Shown here one piece after another: positions 23,285 through 34,443 of a DNA stretch of 46,426 bases. The DNA comes from an uncultured Eubacterium sp. (GTDB taxonomy: Bacteria > Bacillota > Clostridia > Lachnospirales > Lachnospiraceae): assembly GCA_900548465.1 (NCBI GenBank), contig URKY01000017.1, forward strand, positions 1-46,426, in the 5' to 3' direction. A program made the position numbers and the translations under genes. Under the pieces are notes generated by a model, which was given only the letters and a program-made list of their open reading frames with translations, was not told the DNA's origin and did not search any database. Position 1 is the stretch's first letter. Every line of letters begins with the position of its first letter.

Positions 23285-26200
23285 ATGGAGAAGAACAGAA
23301 TTACCCCTGTAAAAGCAGGAAAAGGTATTCGTATGAGCTATTCTAGACAAAAAGAAGTTCTACAGATGCCTAATCTTATTGAAGTTCAAAGAGATTCTTA
23401 CAAATGGTTTCTTACAACAGGTCTTAGAGAAGTATTAGATGATATTTCTCCAATTGAAGACTATGGTCAGAACTTAAGCCTTGAGTTTGTTGACTTCAAA
23501 TTATGTGAAGAAGACAAAAAGTACACTATTGAAGAGTGTAAAGAAAGAGATGCAACTTACGCTGCACCATTGAAGGTTAAAGTAAGACTTCATAATAAAG
23601 AAACAGGTGAATTTACTGAACACGATATTTTTATGGGAGACTTACCATTAATGACAGAAACAGGTACTTTCGTAATTAATGGTGCAGAGCGTGTTATAGT
23701 TAGTCAGTTGGTTAGATCACCTGGAATCTACTATGTTATTGGACATGACAAGGTAGGTAAGGAATTATATACTTCACAGGTTATCCCGAATAGAGGCGCC
23801 TGGTTAGAATATGAAACAGATTCTAATGACATTTTCTATGTTCGTGTTGATAGAACAAGAAAAGTTCCGGTAACTGTTCTTATTAGAGCGTTAGGTGTTG
23901 GAACAAATGCAGAAATCGAAGAATTGTTTGGTGAAGAGGCTAAACTTCTTGCTACATTTGAAAAAGACCCTAGTACAAATTATGAAGAAGGACTTTTGGA
24001 ATTATATAAGAAAATACGTCCCGGTGAACCGCTTAGCGTTGATAGTGCTGAGTCAATAATCACGGGAATGTTTTTCGATGCAAGAAGATACGATCTCGCA
24101 AGAGTAGGCCGTTACAAATACAACAAGAAATTAGCATATAAGAGCAGAATTGTAGGTCACACACTTGCTGAGGACGTAATTGATATGTCTACAGGTGAAG
24201 TTTTAGCAGAAGCGGGAACAATAGTTTCTAAGGAATTAGCTGTTAAAATCCAGAATGCTGCAATTCCTTCAGTAATGATTCAGACAGAAACAAAGAATGA
24301 AAAAGTTCTTTCAAACATGGCTGTTGACATTAATGCTTATGTTGGATTTGACTGCAAAGAATTAGGAATTTTAGAAGATGTTTATTATCCTGTTCTTGCA
24401 GAAATTCTTGAAAATTATGAAACAGAAGAAGATTTAAAAGATGCCATAAAGAGAAATGCACATGAGTTGGTTCCAAAGCATGTAACAAAGGAAGATATCC
24501 TTGCATCAATCAACTATTGTATGAACCTTGAATATGGTATTGGAAATGCTGATGACATTGACCACTTAGGAAACAGACGTATCCGTGCAGTTGGTGAATT
24601 GTTACAGAATCAGTATAGAATTGGTCTTTCAAGAATGGAAAGAGTTGTTAGAGAAAGAATGACAACTCAGGATCTTGAAGGAGTTTCTCCACAGACTTTA
24701 ATAAATATTAAACCGGTAACTGCAGCAGTTAAAGAATTCTTTGGAAGTTCTCAGTTATCACAGTTTATGGATCAGAACAACCCACTTGGTGAGTTGACAC
24801 ATAAGAGACGTTTATCAGCCTTAGGACCTGGCGGTCTTTCAAGAGACCGTGCCGGATTCGAGGTTCGAGACGTTCACTATACACATTACGGTAGAATGTG
24901 TCCTATTGAGACACCTGAAGGACCTAACATCGGTCTTATTAACTCATTTGCGTCATTTGCAAGACTTAATGAGTATGGATTTATTGAGGCTCCATACAGA
25001 GTTGTAGATAAATCAGATCCTGACAATCCAAGGGTAACAGATGAAGTTGTATATCTTACAGCTGATGAAGAAGATAACTACACTGTTGCACAGGCTAACG
25101 AACCATTGGATGAGAACGGATATTTTATAAATAACAATATTTCAGGACGTTTCAGAGAAGAAACATCCCAGTTCCCTAAGAAGAGAATTGACTTAATGGA
25201 CGTTTCTCCTAGAATGGTATTCTCAGTTGCTACAGCGATGATACCTTTCTTACAGAACGATGATGCTAACCGTGCACTTATGGGATCTAACATGCAGCGT
25301 CAGGCAGTACCTCTTATGACAACAGAAGCGCCTGTTGTTGGTACAGGTATGGAAGGAAAGGCAGCTGTTGACTCAGGTGTCTGTGTAGTAGCAAAACGTG
25401 CCGGTGTTGTTGAAAAATCAACATCAAAAGAAATTGTTATCAGATATGATGATAATGGTGAAAAAGAATCATATCACCTTATCAAATTTGCAAGAAGTAA
25501 CCAGAGCAACTGCTATAATCAGAGATCAATCGTATTTAAGGGTGATCATGTTGAAGCAGGTGAAGTTATTGCCGATGGTGCATCAACATCTAACGGTGAA
25601 ATCGCACTTGGTAAGAACCCGCTGATCGGATTTATGACATGGGAAGGTTATAACTACGAGGATGCTGTTCTTCTTAGCGAAAGATTAGTTCAGGATGATG
25701 TTTATACATCAATTCATATAGAAGAATACGAGACAGAAGCAAGAGATACTAAGCTTGGACCTGAAGAAATAACAAACGATGTTCCGGGTATTGGTGATGA
25801 AGCAAGAAAAGACCTTGATGAAAGAGGTATCATTAGAATTGGTGCTGAAGTAAGAGCAGGGGATATTCTTGTAGGTAAGGTAACTCCAAAGGGAGAAACA
25901 GAACTTACACCTGAAGAAAGACTTCTTAGAGCAATCTTCGGTGAGAAGGCAAGAGAAGTTAGAGATACATCACTTAAGGTTCCTCATGGTGAATCAGGTA
26001 TCGTTGTTGATGCTAAAGTATTTAAGAGAGAAAATGGTGATGAGTTAGCACCTGGTGTTAATGAATCAGTTAGAATTTATATAGCTCAGAAGAGAAAGAT
26101 TTCAGTTGGTGATAAGATGGCCGGCCGTCATGGTAACAAGGGTGTAGTTTCAAGAGTATTACCTGTTGAAGATATGCCATTCCTTCCAAATGGACGTCCT

Positions 26201-27109
26201 CTTGACATCGTGCTTAACCCATTGGGCGTACCTTCACGTATGAACATTGGTCAGGTCCTTGAAATTCATTTGAGTCTTGCAGCAAAGGTATTAGGATTTA
26301 ATATTTCAACTCCTGTATTTGACGGGGCAGATGAGTACGATATTATGGATACTCTTGAACTTGCTAACGATTATGCAAATACAGAATGGGAAGATTTCCA
26401 GAAGAAATATAAAGACGTATTAAAACCGGAAGTAATGCAGTATTTAGGTGATCACCTTGACCATAGAGAAGAATGGAAGGGTGTTCCGATTGCCAGAGAT
26501 GGTAAGGTAAGACTTAGAGACGGTAGAACAGGTGAATATTTCGATAATCCTGTTACAATCGGATTCATGCATTACCTGAAACTCCATCACTTGGTTGATG
26601 ATAAGATTCATGCACGTTCAACAGGACCTTACTCATTAGTAACTCAGCAGCCACTTGGTGGTAAAGCTCAGTTCGGTGGACAGAGATTCGGTGAAATGGA
26701 AGTTTGGGCACTGGAAGCTTACGGTGCATCATATACATTACAGGAAATTCTTACATTCAAGTCTGATGACGTTGTAGGACGTGTTAAGACATATGAAGCT
26801 ATTATCAAGGGTGAAAACATTCCACAGCCGGGAATTCCTGAATCATTTAAGGTTCTTGTAAAAGAACTTCAGGCATTGGCTCTCGATGTAAATGTTTTAG
26901 ACAAAGATAATAATGTTGTAGAACTTAAGGAAAGCATTGACTACGGTGAAACAAACTTCAATGCAATTCTTAATAGCGATAAAAACTATTCTCAGAACAA
27001 AGAAGACAGTCAGTCATTTGAACAGGCAGGATTCCAGACACAGGAATTTGTTGGTGAAGAACTGCAGAATGTAGATGCTGATGGAAATGTAGTGGATAGC
27101 GACGAGTAA
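23285..27109 (+). CDS. rpoB: DNA-directed RNA polymerase beta subunit
   Basis: A 1274-residue core RNA polymerase subunit that forms one half of the active-site cleft. Seen segments include [15 protein letters not shown] near the front, the rifampicin pocket [20 protein letters not shown] followed by [38 protein letters not shown] and [20 protein letters not shown]. The rifampicin positions Asp496, His506 and Ser511 carry the sensitive wild-type residues. The C-terminal 40 residues are an acidic tail ending VDSDE. AAGGAG stands 12 bases before the ATG, a rather long distance. rpoC follows after 21 bases. Confidence 0.98.
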   Translation: MEKNRITPVKAGKGIRMSYSRQKEVLQMPNLIEVQRDSYKWFLTTGLREVLDDISPIEDYGQNLSLEFVDFKLCEEDKKYTIEECKERDATYAAPLKVKVRLHNKETGEFTEHDIFMGDLPLMTETGTFVINGAERVIVSQLVRSPGIYYVIGHDKVGKELYTSQVIPNRGAWLEYETDSNDIFYVRVDRTRKVPVTVLIRALGVGTNAEIEELFGEEAKLLATFEKDPSTNYEEGLLELYKKIRPGEPLSVDSAESIITGMFFDARRYDLARVGRYKYNKKLAYKSRIVGHTLAEDVIDMSTGEVLAEAGTIVSKELAVKIQNAAIPSVMIQTETKNEKVLSNMAVDINAYVGFDCKELGILEDVYYPVLAEILENYETEEDLKDAIKRNAHELVPKHVTKEDILASINYCMNLEYGIGNADDIDHLGNRRIRAVGELLQNQYRIGLSRMERVVRERMTTQDLEGVSPQTLINIKPVTAAVKEFFGSSQLSQFMDQNNPLGELTHKRRLSALGPGGLSRDRAGFEVRDVHYTHYGRMCPIETPEGPNIGLINSFASFARLNEYGFIEAPYRVVDKSDPDNPRVTDEVVYLTADEEDNYTVAQANEPLDENGYFINNNISGRFREETSQFPKKRIDLMDVSPRMVFSVATAMIPFLQNDDANRALMGSNMQRQAVPLMTTEAPVVGTGMEGKAAVDSGVCVVAKRAGVVEKSTSKEIVIRYDDNGEKESYHLIKFARSNQSNCYNQRSIVFKGDHVEAGEVIADGASTSNGEIALGKNPLIGFMTWEGYNYEDAVLLSERLVQDDVYTSIHIEEYETEARDTKLGPEEITNDVPGIGDEARKDLDERGIIRIGAEVRAGDILVGKVTPKGETELTPEERLLRAIFGEKAREVRDTSLKVPHGESGIVVDAKVFKRENGDELAPGVNESVRIYIAQKRKISVGDKMAGRHGNKGVVSRVLPVEDMPFLPNGRPLDIVLNPLGVPSRMNIGQVLEIHLSLAAKVLGFNISTPVFDGADEYDIMDTLELANDYANTEWEDFQKKYKDVLKPEVMQYLGDHLDHREEWKGVPIARDGKVRLRDGRTGEYFDNPVTIGFMHYLKLHHLVDDKIHARSTGPYSLVTQQPLGGKAQFGGQRFGEMEVWALEAYGASYTLQEILTFKSDDVVGRVKTYEAIIKGENIPQPGIPESFKVLVKELQALALDVNVLDKDNNVVELKESIDYGETNFNAILNSDKNYSQNKEDSQSFEQAGFQTQEFVGEELQNVDADGNVVDSDE

Positions 27110-27130
27110 TTAGAGAAGGGAGAATTGATC

Positions 27131-30100
27131 ATGGCAGACGTAAACGTAAGTGAACAGCTTGCATTTGATAAAATTAGAATCGGTCTTGCATCACCTGAGA
27201 AAATCAGAAAATGGGCTACCAGAAAAGTAGGCGATAAAGAGATGCTGGGTGAAGTTACAAAGCCGGAAACAATCAATTACAGAACATTAAAGCCTGAAAA
27301 AGATGGTCTTTTCTGTGAAAGAATATTTGGACCAAACAAAGACTGGGAATGTCACTGTGGTAAATACAAAAAAATCAGATATAAAGGCATTGTCTGTGAC
27401 AGATGTGGTGTAGAAGTAACAAAATCCAGCGTACGTCGTGAACGTATGGGATGTGTTGAACTTGCAACACCTGTATCTCATATCTGGTATTTTAAAGGAA
27501 TCCCTTCAAGAATGGGATTAATCCTTGATATATCACCTAGAATACTTGAAAAGGTATTGTACTTTGCTTCATATATCGTTCTTGACCCAATGGATACAAC
27601 ATTGGAATACAAGCAGGTATTATCAGAAAAAGAATATAGAGAAGCTTATGAAGAGTTTGGCGGAAAATTCAGAGTTGGTATGGGTGCCGAAGCAGTTAAA
27701 GAATTACTTCAGGCAATTGACCTTGACAAAGAAGCAGAAGAATTAAAAGCTGAATTATTTGAAGCAACAGGTCAGAAGAAGGCAAAAATTGTTAAGAGAC
27801 TTGAAGTGTTTGAAGCATTCAGAAGCTCAGGCAATAAGCCGGAATGGATGATTATGGATGTTATTCCTGTAATCCCTCCTGATATCAGACCTATGGTTCA
27901 GTTGGAAGGTGGAAGATTTGCCACATCTGACTTGAACGATTTGTACAGAAGAATTATTAACAGAAACAATCGTCTTAAGAGACTTCTTGAATTAGGCGCT
28001 CCTGAAATTATTGTAAGAAATGAAAAGAGAATGCTTCAGGAAGCAGTAGACGCATTGATTGATAACGGAAGACGTGGAAGAGCCGTAACAGGACCTGGAA
28101 ACAGAGCTCTTAAGTCTCTTTCAGATATGCTTAAAGGTAAACAGGGACGTTTCCGTCAGAACTTACTTGGTAAGCGTGTTGACTACTCAGGACGTTCAGT
28201 TATCGTAGTAGGACCGGAACTTAAGATTTACCAGTGTGGTCTTCCAAAAGAAATGGCTATTGAATTATTTAAGCCATTCGTAATGAAAGAATTAGTAGAA
28301 CAGGGTACAGCACACAACATTAAGAGTGCTAAGAAGATGGTAGAAAGACTTCAGACAGAAGTTTGGGATGTACTTGAAGAAGTAATTAAGGAACATCCGG
28401 TGATGCTTAACCGTGCCCCTACTCTCCATAGATTAGGTATTCAGGCATTTGAACCAGTATTAGTTGAAGGTAGAGCTATTAAGCTTCATCCGTTGGTATG
28501 TACAGCGTTCAACGCCGACTTCGACGGTGACCAGATGGCTGTCCATCTTCCACTTTCTGTTGAAGCACAGGCAGAATGTAGATTTTTATTACTTTCTCCG
28601 AACAACCTGCTTAAACCATCAGATGGTGCACCGGTTGCAGTTCCTTCACAGGATATGGTGCTTGGTATCTATTACCTTACGATGGAAAGACATGTAGATC
28701 ATTCAGATGATGAAGAAATAGTTGCGAAAGCAGGCAGAAAGATTTATAAGTCGGAAGATGAAATAAAGAAAGCCTTAGACGAAGGCAAGATTGGTGCTCA
28801 CGATATTATTAAATATCAGACAGATGACAGAGTTGTTGTATGTGAGCCGTTGGATGAACTTGGACATTATTTCAGTAGTGTAAATCAGGCGATTTTAGCT
28901 TATGAGAATGGTGATATTTCTCTTCATCAGAAGATTCTTGTAAGAAGAAAAGTATTTAATTCTAAGGGAGAAGAAGTTGTAGGTACAATTCCAACAACAT
29001 TAGGACGTTGTCTCTTTAATGAAATTCTTCCACAGGATTTAGGATTTGTTAAGAGAGAAACTGATGAAGATTATCTTAAATTTGAGGTTGATTTCCACGT
29101 TGGAAAGAAGGGCTTAAAGCAGATACTTGAAAAGGTAATTAATAATCATGGTGCAACAAAGACTGCAGAAGTTCTTGATAATATTAAGGCTATGGGGTAC
29201 AAGTATTCTACAAGAGCAGCAATGACAGTTTCAATTTCAGATATGACAGTACCTGAAGCTAAGAAACAGATTCTTGCAGATGCTGAAAATACAGTTGATA
29301 AGATTACTAAACATTTCCGTAGAGGTTTCTTAACAGAAGAGGAAAGATATAAAGAAGTAATTGAAACATGGCAGGCAGCCGATGACCAGATTACAAGCGC
29401 ACTTCTTGGAGGACTTGATAAGTACAATAACATCTTTATGATGGCTGACTCAGGTGCCCGTGGTTCTAACCAGCAGATTAAGCAGCTTGCCGGTATGCGT
29501 GGTTTGATGGCTGATACAACAGGTAAGACAATCGAACTTCCTATTAAGTCAAACTTCCGTGAAGGTCTTGACGTTTTGGAATACTTCATTTCAGCCCATG
29601 GTGCCCGTAAGGGACTTTCTGATACAGCACTTCGTACAGCCGATTCAGGATACCTTACAAGAAGACTTGTAGACGTATCACAGGATTTGATTATACGTGA
29701 TGTTGATTGTCAGGAAGGTAAAGCTATTCCTTACATGGAAATTGAAGCTTTAGTTGACGGAAATGAAGTTATTGAAAGCCTTGAAGAAAGAATTACAGGT
29801 AGAACAGCTGCTGAGTCAATGTATGATGCAGACGGAAACCTTATTGTTAAGGCAAATCATATGATTACACCTAAGAGAGCAGCAGCTATTGTTGCAACAG
29901 GTGTAGAAAAAGTTAAAATCAGAACAATTCTTACATGTAAGTCACAGGTTGGTGTTTGTGCTAAGTGTTACGGTGCAAACATGGCTACAGGTCAGAGAGT
30001 TCAGGTTGGTGAAGCAGTTGGTATTATTGCGGCTCAGTCAATCGGTGAACCTGGTACACAGCTTACTATGAGAACATTCCATACAGGTGGTGTTGCCGGT

Positions 30101-30940
30101 GACGATATCACTCAGGGTCTTCCTAGAGTAGAAGAATTGTTTGAAGCAAGAAAGCCAAAGGGACTTGCAATTATTGCTGAGTTTGGCGGAAGAGCTGAAA
30201 TTAAAGAAACTAAGAAGAAACGTGAAATCATTGTTACAAATGATGAAACAGGTGAATCAAAGGCATACTTAATTCCGTATGGTTCAAGAATTAAGATTCT
30301 TGATGGAACAATTCTTGAAGCCGGTGATGAACTTACAGAAGGTAGCATTAATCCACACGATCTCTTAAAGATTAAGGGACTTCGTGCAGTACAGGATTAC
30401 ATGATTCGTGAAGTGCAGAGAGTTTACCGCCTTCAGGGTGTTGAAATCAATGATAAGCACGTAGAAGTTATTGTACGTCAGATGCTTAAGAAGATTAAGG
30501 TAGATACAGCAGGTGATTCAGAATTCTTACCTGGAACAACTGTTGAAGTTCTTAAGTTCAATGAAGTAAATGAACAGTTAGAGGAAGAAGGCAAGGAACC
30601 TGCAACAGGTACACAGATTATGCTTGGTATTACAAAAGCATCACTTGCTACAAATTCATTCCTTTCAGCTGCTTCATTCCAGGAAACAACAAGAGTTCTT
30701 ACTGAAGCTGCTATTAGTGGTAAGGTTGATCCGCTTGTTGGTCTTAAGGAAAACGTACTTATTGGTAAATTAATTCCGGCAGGTACAGGACTTGAGAGAT
30801 ACAGAAATGTAAAATTAAGCACAGACAAAGAACTTGAAGCTCCTGCAGAGGAAATTCTTTCAATATCAGAGGATGAAAATGTAGAAGGTACAGAGGTTCT
30901 TGAAGTTTCAGAAGAAACAATAGATGTAACTGAAGAATAA
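27131..30940 (+). CDS. rpoC: DNA-directed RNA polymerase beta' subunit
   Basis: A 1269-residue catalytic subunit of RNA polymerase. The N-terminal zinc finger is CHCGKYKK with CDRCG. The catalytic magnesium loop is [12 protein letters not shown] with Asp463, Asp465 and Asp467. Other landmarks are [16 protein letters not shown], the bridge helix and trigger loop region ([39 protein letters not shown]), the second zinc site ([13 protein letters not shown]) and [23 protein letters not shown] 27131 has AAGGGAG 8 bases upstream; an in-frame TTG two codons earlier is less likely. The C-terminus is an acidic tail rich in Glu. Confidence 0.98.
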   Translation: MADVNVSEQLAFDKIRIGLASPEKIRKWATRKVGDKEMLGEVTKPETINYRTLKPEKDGLFCERIFGPNKDWECHCGKYKKIRYKGIVCDRCGVEVTKSSVRRERMGCVELATPVSHIWYFKGIPSRMGLILDISPRILEKVLYFASYIVLDPMDTTLEYKQVLSEKEYREAYEEFGGKFRVGMGAEAVKELLQAIDLDKEAEELKAELFEATGQKKAKIVKRLEVFEAFRSSGNKPEWMIMDVIPVIPPDIRPMVQLEGGRFATSDLNDLYRRIINRNNRLKRLLELGAPEIIVRNEKRMLQEAVDALIDNGRRGRAVTGPGNRALKSLSDMLKGKQGRFRQNLLGKRVDYSGRSVIVVGPELKIYQCGLPKEMAIELFKPFVMKELVEQGTAHNIKSAKKMVERLQTEVWDVLEEVIKEHPVMLNRAPTLHRLGIQAFEPVLVEGRAIKLHPLVCTAFNADFDGDQMAVHLPLSVEAQAECRFLLLSPNNLLKPSDGAPVAVPSQDMVLGIYYLTMERHVDHSDDEEIVAKAGRKIYKSEDEIKKALDEGKIGAHDIIKYQTDDRVVVCEPLDELGHYFSSVNQAILAYENGDISLHQKILVRRKVFNSKGEEVVGTIPTTLGRCLFNEILPQDLGFVKRETDEDYLKFEVDFHVGKKGLKQILEKVINNHGATKTAEVLDNIKAMGYKYSTRAAMTVSISDMTVPEAKKQILADAENTVDKITKHFRRGFLTEEERYKEVIETWQAADDQITSALLGGLDKYNNIFMMADSGARGSNQQIKQLAGMRGLMADTTGKTIELPIKSNFREGLDVLEYFISAHGARKGLSDTALRTADSGYLTRRLVDVSQDLIIRDVDCQEGKAIPYMEIEALVDGNEVIESLEERITGRTAAESMYDADGNLIVKANHMITPKRAAAIVATGVEKVKIRTILTCKSQVGVCAKCYGANMATGQRVQVGEAVGIIAAQSIGEPGTQLTMRTFHTGGVAGDDITQGLPRVEELFEARKPKGLAIIAEFGGRAEIKETKKKREIIVTNDETGESKAYLIPYGSRIKILDGTILEAGDELTEGSINPHDLLKIKGLRAVQDYMIREVQRVYRLQGVEINDKHVEVIVRQMLKKIKVDTAGDSEFLPGTTVEVLKFNEVNEQLEEEGKEPATGTQIMLGITKASLATNSFLSAASFQETTRVLTEAAISGKVDPLVGLKENVLIGKLIPAGTGLERYRNVKLSTDKELEAPAEEILSISEDENVEGTEVLEVSEETIDVTEE

Positions 30941-30946
30941 TTTATA

Positions 30947-30977
30947 CAGATTGGGAATATAAAATGTTCTCAATCTG
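30947..30977 (+). terminator. Hairpin after rpoC without T-run
   Basis: CAGATTGGGAA (30947-30957) pairs with TTCTCAATCTG (30967-30977), one G-T pair. The lack of a T-run suggests an mRNA 3'-end stabiliser ahead of the true terminator 100 bases later. Confidence 0.5.
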
Positions 30978-31075
30978 ATAAAAGAAAATAACGGACAGTT
31001 CGTAACCATCCTGTCTATAAACAAAACTAAGGGATTAATGATACTTTATTTGTAGTTGCAAAACTATGGGTATCT

Positions 31076-31105
31076 AAAAAAGAGTGCCTTAGTGCACTCT
31101 TTTTT
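31076..31105 (+). terminator. Terminator of the rpoBC operon
   Basis: AAAAAAGAGTGC (31076-31087), loop CTTAGT, GCACTCTTTTTT (31094-31105): a perfect 12-bp stem. The A/T flanks are symmetric, though all genes in this region are on the + strand. Confidence 0.95.
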
Positions 31106-31147
31106 CATGTTAAGAAAAACAGTAATTTATTTAGAAAAGAGGCTGAA

Positions 31148-31876
31148 ATGGTAGAAGGATTTAATCCGGTAAGATATTCAAAAATAACAGAAAAAAATCC
31201 ACGTGAGATAGTTATGCTTGTGGGAAATGGATGTAAATGGAGGAAATGCAGATTTTGTAATTATCATTTAGATTCAAGTCCTGATGAAAAAATGAATTTT
31301 CTAATTAATAAAGAAGCACTGCTTCAGGTTACCGGGTTATATCATGAACTTGAAGTGATTAATTCCGGAAGTTTTGTTGATTTAGATAATAATACAATAG
31401 AACTTATTAAGGATATCTGCAAAGAAAAGAAAATTGACATAATCCATTTTGAGTGTCATTGGATGCACAAAGATGTGGTAAAGGATTTTAAAAAAATGTT
31501 TGAGAAAATTGGAGTTAAAACAATAATAAAACTTGGACTTGAAACCTTTGATTATGACTTTAGGGAAAGTGTTCTTGTTAAAGGAATTGATGAGAAAGAA
31601 CCTGAAAAAATTGCAGAATATTTTGATGAGATAAATCTGCTTCAGGGTATTAAAGGTCAGACAAAAGTGTCTATGATAAATGACATAGACATAGGACTTG
31701 AATATTTTAGCAGAGTATGTGTTAACATTATGGTTGAAAACGGAATGCCGGTTAAGCCTGATCGGAATGTTATAGAAGAATTTATGAAGGATGTTTATCC
31801 TAAATATAAGGATAATGAAAGAGTAGACATACTTATAGAAAACACGGATTTTGGTGTTGGAAAAAACATGGATTAG
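31148..31876 (+). CDS. Radical SAM protein, probable queuosine/queuine lyase (QueL-like)
   Basis: A 242-residue protein with an iron-sulphur cysteine motif GCKWRKCRFCNYH: Cys29, Cys34 and Cys37, spaced C-x4-C-x2-C instead of the usual C-x3-C-x2-C. Later segments (VINSGSFVDLDNNTIELIKD, IIHFECHWMHKD, IIKLGLETFDYDFRESVL) resemble the barrel of Elp3/MiaB-like radical SAM enzymes, but the protein is short. It is followed 36 bases later by a YhhQ-type queuosine-precursor transporter. In some Clostridia a radical SAM lyase (QueL) next to YhhQ frees queuine from imported queuosine for tRNA modification; that precedent is the basis of the call. The exact substrate is not proven by sequence. Confidence 0.7.
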   Translation: MVEGFNPVRYSKITEKNPREIVMLVGNGCKWRKCRFCNYHLDSSPDEKMNFLINKEALLQVTGLYHELEVINSGSFVDLDNNTIELIKDICKEKKIDIIHFECHWMHKDVVKDFKKMFEKIGVKTIIKLGLETFDYDFRESVLVKGIDEKEPEKIAEYFDEINLLQGIKGQTKVSMINDIDIGLEYFSRVCVNIMVENGMPVKPDRNVIEEFMKDVYPKYKDNERVDILIENTDFGVGKNMD

Positions 31877-31912
31877 GTAAATATATAAAAAACTATAAAT
31901 AAGGAGAAAACA

Positions 31913-32608
31913 ATGAATGAATTATTGCTGATAGGATCGATTTTTGTAATTTATGGAAGCCTGTTAATTATGTTTAGAATATTTGGAAAGCAGGGGCTTT
32001 ACTGTTTTACGGTATTGGCAACAATAGCGGCAAATATAGAGGTGCTGATTGTTGTAAGGGCTTTTGGAATGACTATGACATTGGGAAATGTGCTGTTTGC
32101 ATCAACATTTCTTGTAACGGATATTTTAAGCGAAATATATGGGAAAAAAGATTCAAGAAAAGCTGTTCACATAGGAATTACCACATCGCTGGTTTTTATA
32201 GTATTGTCACAGTGGTGGTTGCTTTATACACCGGACAAAACAGACTTTGCAATGGGGGCAATGAAAACAATATTCTCCAATACTCCAAGACTTATGCTGA
32301 CAAGTATAATTGTATACGGAATAGTTCAGGAATTTGATGTATGGGCATATCATCAGTGGTGGAAATTAACTGAAAAGTTATGTGGAGATAAAAAGAAATT
32401 CCTATGGGTAAGAAATAACGGTTCAACATTAATATCACAATTCTTAAATGATGCATTATTTACAATCGGGGCTTTCTGGGGAATACATGATGCAAAAACT
32501 ATTGTGAGTATAATAATTTCCAGTTATGTTATATTTGTTGTAACAAGCCTTGCAGATACACCTTTTGTATATTGGGCAAGAAAAATAGCTGATAAGCATT
32601 TCTTATAA
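31913..32608 (+). CDS. yhhQ: Queuosine-precursor transporter, YhhQ (DUF165/Vut_1) family
   Basis: A 231-residue membrane protein with six or seven hydrophobic helices. The family signature appears as NVLFASTFLVTDILSEIYGK, followed by charged KKDSRKAVHIG, and later the conserved WVRNNGSTLISQFLNDALFT. Family members import queuosine precursors or queuine for tRNA wobble-base modification. The preceding radical SAM gene supports a salvage function. The ATG follows AAGGAG. No de novo queuosine genes (queC, queD, queE) are in the window, as expected if the cell salvages the base. Confidence 0.88.
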   Translation: MNELLLIGSIFVIYGSLLIMFRIFGKQGLYCFTVLATIAANIEVLIVVRAFGMTMTLGNVLFASTFLVTDILSEIYGKKDSRKAVHIGITTSLVFIVLSQWWLLYTPDKTDFAMGAMKTIFSNTPRLMLTSIIVYGIVQEFDVWAYHQWWKLTEKLCGDKKKFLWVRNNGSTLISQFLNDALFTIGAFWGIHDAKTIVSIIISSYVIFVVTSLADTPFVYWARKIADKHFL

Positions 32609-32631
32609 TGTATTATAATAAATGAATAAAT

Positions 32632-32679
32632 GATAACTATAACCTATTGACAAGCAATGTCTCTAGGTTATAATTATTT
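32632..32679 (+). promoter_or_regulatory. Consensus promoter inside a palindrome, upstream of the ATPase gene
   Basis: TTGACA (32647-32652), 16-base spacer, TATAAT (32669-32674): both boxes are perfect. They are framed by an inverted repeat, ATAACTATAACCTA on the left (to 32646) and TAGGTTATAATTAT on the right (from 32664), 13 of 14 bases matching. The right arm covers the -10 box and the -35 box starts directly after the left arm. This layout suggests a repressor operator. Confidence 0.8.
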
Positions 32680-32705
32680 TATAGTATATTTTAGAGGTGA
32701 ATTAT

Positions 32706-34310
32706 ATGGATTACAAAGCAGAGATAGAAGATTTGGAAATACAGATATCAATGTTGCCGGTAGGTTATATTTCTAAGAAAAATATTAACGGAAATCTTTA
32801 CCATTACCGTCAATGGACCGAAAATGGAAAGGTTAAAAGTAAGTTCATAAAAAAGGACGAATTGGAAACAGTTGTTTCACAAATAGCAAGAAGAAAAGAA
32901 CTGGAAAAGAAATTAAAGGACTTAAAGTCTAAAGTCAAGAAGCAGATTGCCGGAAGCTATATCCAACCGATGGAAAGCTTTAAGATGAGTATTGTAACCG
33001 GCGGGGCATTACAGGTAATGACAGAACCTGTAAGAGATTTGCCAAGAAGAGATTCATATAAGACTATTTATGAATATCTTGAAAGTGAAGAAAATGATAA
33101 GGTATGTATCATTTATGGCTTAAGAAGAACAGGAAAGACTACATTGATCAGACAGGCAATTCAGGATATGCCCGGATTTAAGGTTGATAAGTGTGCGTAT
33201 ATTAAAGCAACAGAAATGGACACTATGTCTGATTTGCGAAATGATTTTAATCTTCTTGAAAAGAAGCGTTTCAAATATGTTTTTATTGAAGAGATAACAG
33301 CTATAAGTGATTTCGCAAAGAATGCCTCGGTGCTGTCAGATATATTTGCTGCTGAAGGGATGAAGATTGTTCTGACGGGAAACGAGCCTCTTGCGTTTTG
33401 GGAGGCTGTTAATGAAGAATTGTACTGCAGGGCAATTATGGTTCATACGACGTTTGTTCCGTATAGAGAATATAGCAGACTGTCAGGCGATGACAGCCTG
33501 GAACACTATATTGAATTTGGCGGAACTTTAGATGAAGAGAAAGCAGATACTAATTTAGAATATATTGGCAGAAGCGGAGGCTTGGCTGAACAGTTAAATA
33601 ATGAGTTAGATAAGATAGCTTATGGTTGTCTGACGGAATTTTTGACAAGGGATTTTATAAATGAGGAACTTAATATTGTTGTAAAAAAATCACGTTGGGA
33701 AAAAAAACGTGAAAAGCAGCAACATACCATAAAGACATTGCCAAGCTTAGATCGTAAAAATGTAAAAATATTAGAGGAACTGGATGTTATTGAAGAGTGT
33801 CCTTTGGAGTACATTAATTGTGATAAAGAGAAAGCAGATAAATATCTGTTTTTCCAGCCGGGAAAGCAGTTTTACTTTATAAAAGAAAACATTAAAAAGG
33901 TTCTTAATGACATAAATGTTGATGATTTAAATGAAAAAGATAAGTTAACTATTGTAGAGAAAACATTACAGATAACCAAAGAAAATATCTTTAAGGATAT
34001 TGTTCTTCTTGAAACAAAGAAAACAATAACTGACAGATACAGGGCATTCAGGGTTTACTGTATGGAAGAACAGGTTGATATGGTTGTTTATGATACAAAG
34101 GAAAACACCTGCACAATTTTTGAAATAACAAATGCTAAAGAAATTGCACCGGAACAGTATAGAAAATTGACTGACGAGGTAATTGCAGAAAAAATTGAAG
34201 AACATTTTGGGAAAATAACATCCCGCTATATTTTATACTGTGGAGAAGATTATTTTAATGACGACAGGGTTATGTATCTAAATGCAAAGGACTATTTAAG
34301 AAGTCTGTAA
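32706..34310 (+). CDS. AAA-type ATPase with N-terminal coiled-coil domain and C-terminal nuclease-like fold
   Basis: A 534-residue protein in three parts. Residues 1 to about 95 carry a small domain, LPVGYISKKNINGNLYHYRQ and GKVKSKFIKKDELE, running into a coiled coil (RRKELEKKLKDLKSKVKK). Residues about 120-300 are a P-loop ATPase: Walker A IYGLRRTGKTTLIRQ, Walker B FKYVFIEEIT, sensor VLTGNEPLAFWE. The C-terminal 250 residues resemble the DUF4143/PD-(D/E)XK part of archaeal-type ATPases (QVDMVVYDTKENTCTIFEIT), where the usual lysine seems replaced. ATG 32706 follows AGAGGTG; an in-frame GTG overlaps that site. The function of this ATPase group is poorly known; it stands alone behind a palindromic promoter. 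Confidence 0.8.
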   Translation: MDYKAEIEDLEIQISMLPVGYISKKNINGNLYHYRQWTENGKVKSKFIKKDELETVVSQIARRKELEKKLKDLKSKVKKQIAGSYIQPMESFKMSIVTGGALQVMTEPVRDLPRRDSYKTIYEYLESEENDKVCIIYGLRRTGKTTLIRQAIQDMPGFKVDKCAYIKATEMDTMSDLRNDFNLLEKKRFKYVFIEEITAISDFAKNASVLSDIFAAEGMKIVLTGNEPLAFWEAVNEELYCRAIMVHTTFVPYREYSRLSGDDSLEHYIEFGGTLDEEKADTNLEYIGRSGGLAEQLNNELDKIAYGCLTEFLTRDFINEELNIVVKKSRWEKKREKQQHTIKTLPSLDRKNVKILEELDVIEECPLEYINCDKEKADKYLFFQPGKQFYFIKENIKKVLNDINVDDLNEKDKLTIVEKTLQITKENIFKDIVLLETKKTITDRYRAFRVYCMEEQVDMVVYDTKENTCTIFEITNAKEIAPEQYRKLTDEVIAEKIEEHFGKITSRYILYCGEDYFNDDRVMYLNAKDYLRSL

Positions 34311-34386
34311 AAACCAGAAAATTAATGAGCCGGAGTTAATAAATATGCATAGTTGAAAATAATTATGCTTTTTATTATAATAAAAT

Positions 34387-34412
34387 TTGTTGTGTTGATT
34401 TTTGCACAACAA
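34387..34412 (+). promoter_or_regulatory. Inverted repeat upstream of the por operon
   Basis: TTGTTGTG (34387-34394), ten bases, CACAACAA (34405-34412): a perfect 8-bp inverted repeat, immediately before TAAAAT (34415-34420), a possible -10. It may be an operator or an RNA hairpin. Arms resemble half of a Rex site, but the spacing does not fit. Confidence 0.5.
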
Positions 34413-34443
34413 TGTAAAATAAAGTTTAAAGAAGGAAAAATAA

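Noticed and set aside
34387..34412. Rex operator before porC
   Set aside because: The half-sites are ten bases apart and read TTGTTGTG, while the usual Clostridial site is TTGTTAA with about four bases between; kept only as an unknown inverted repeat.
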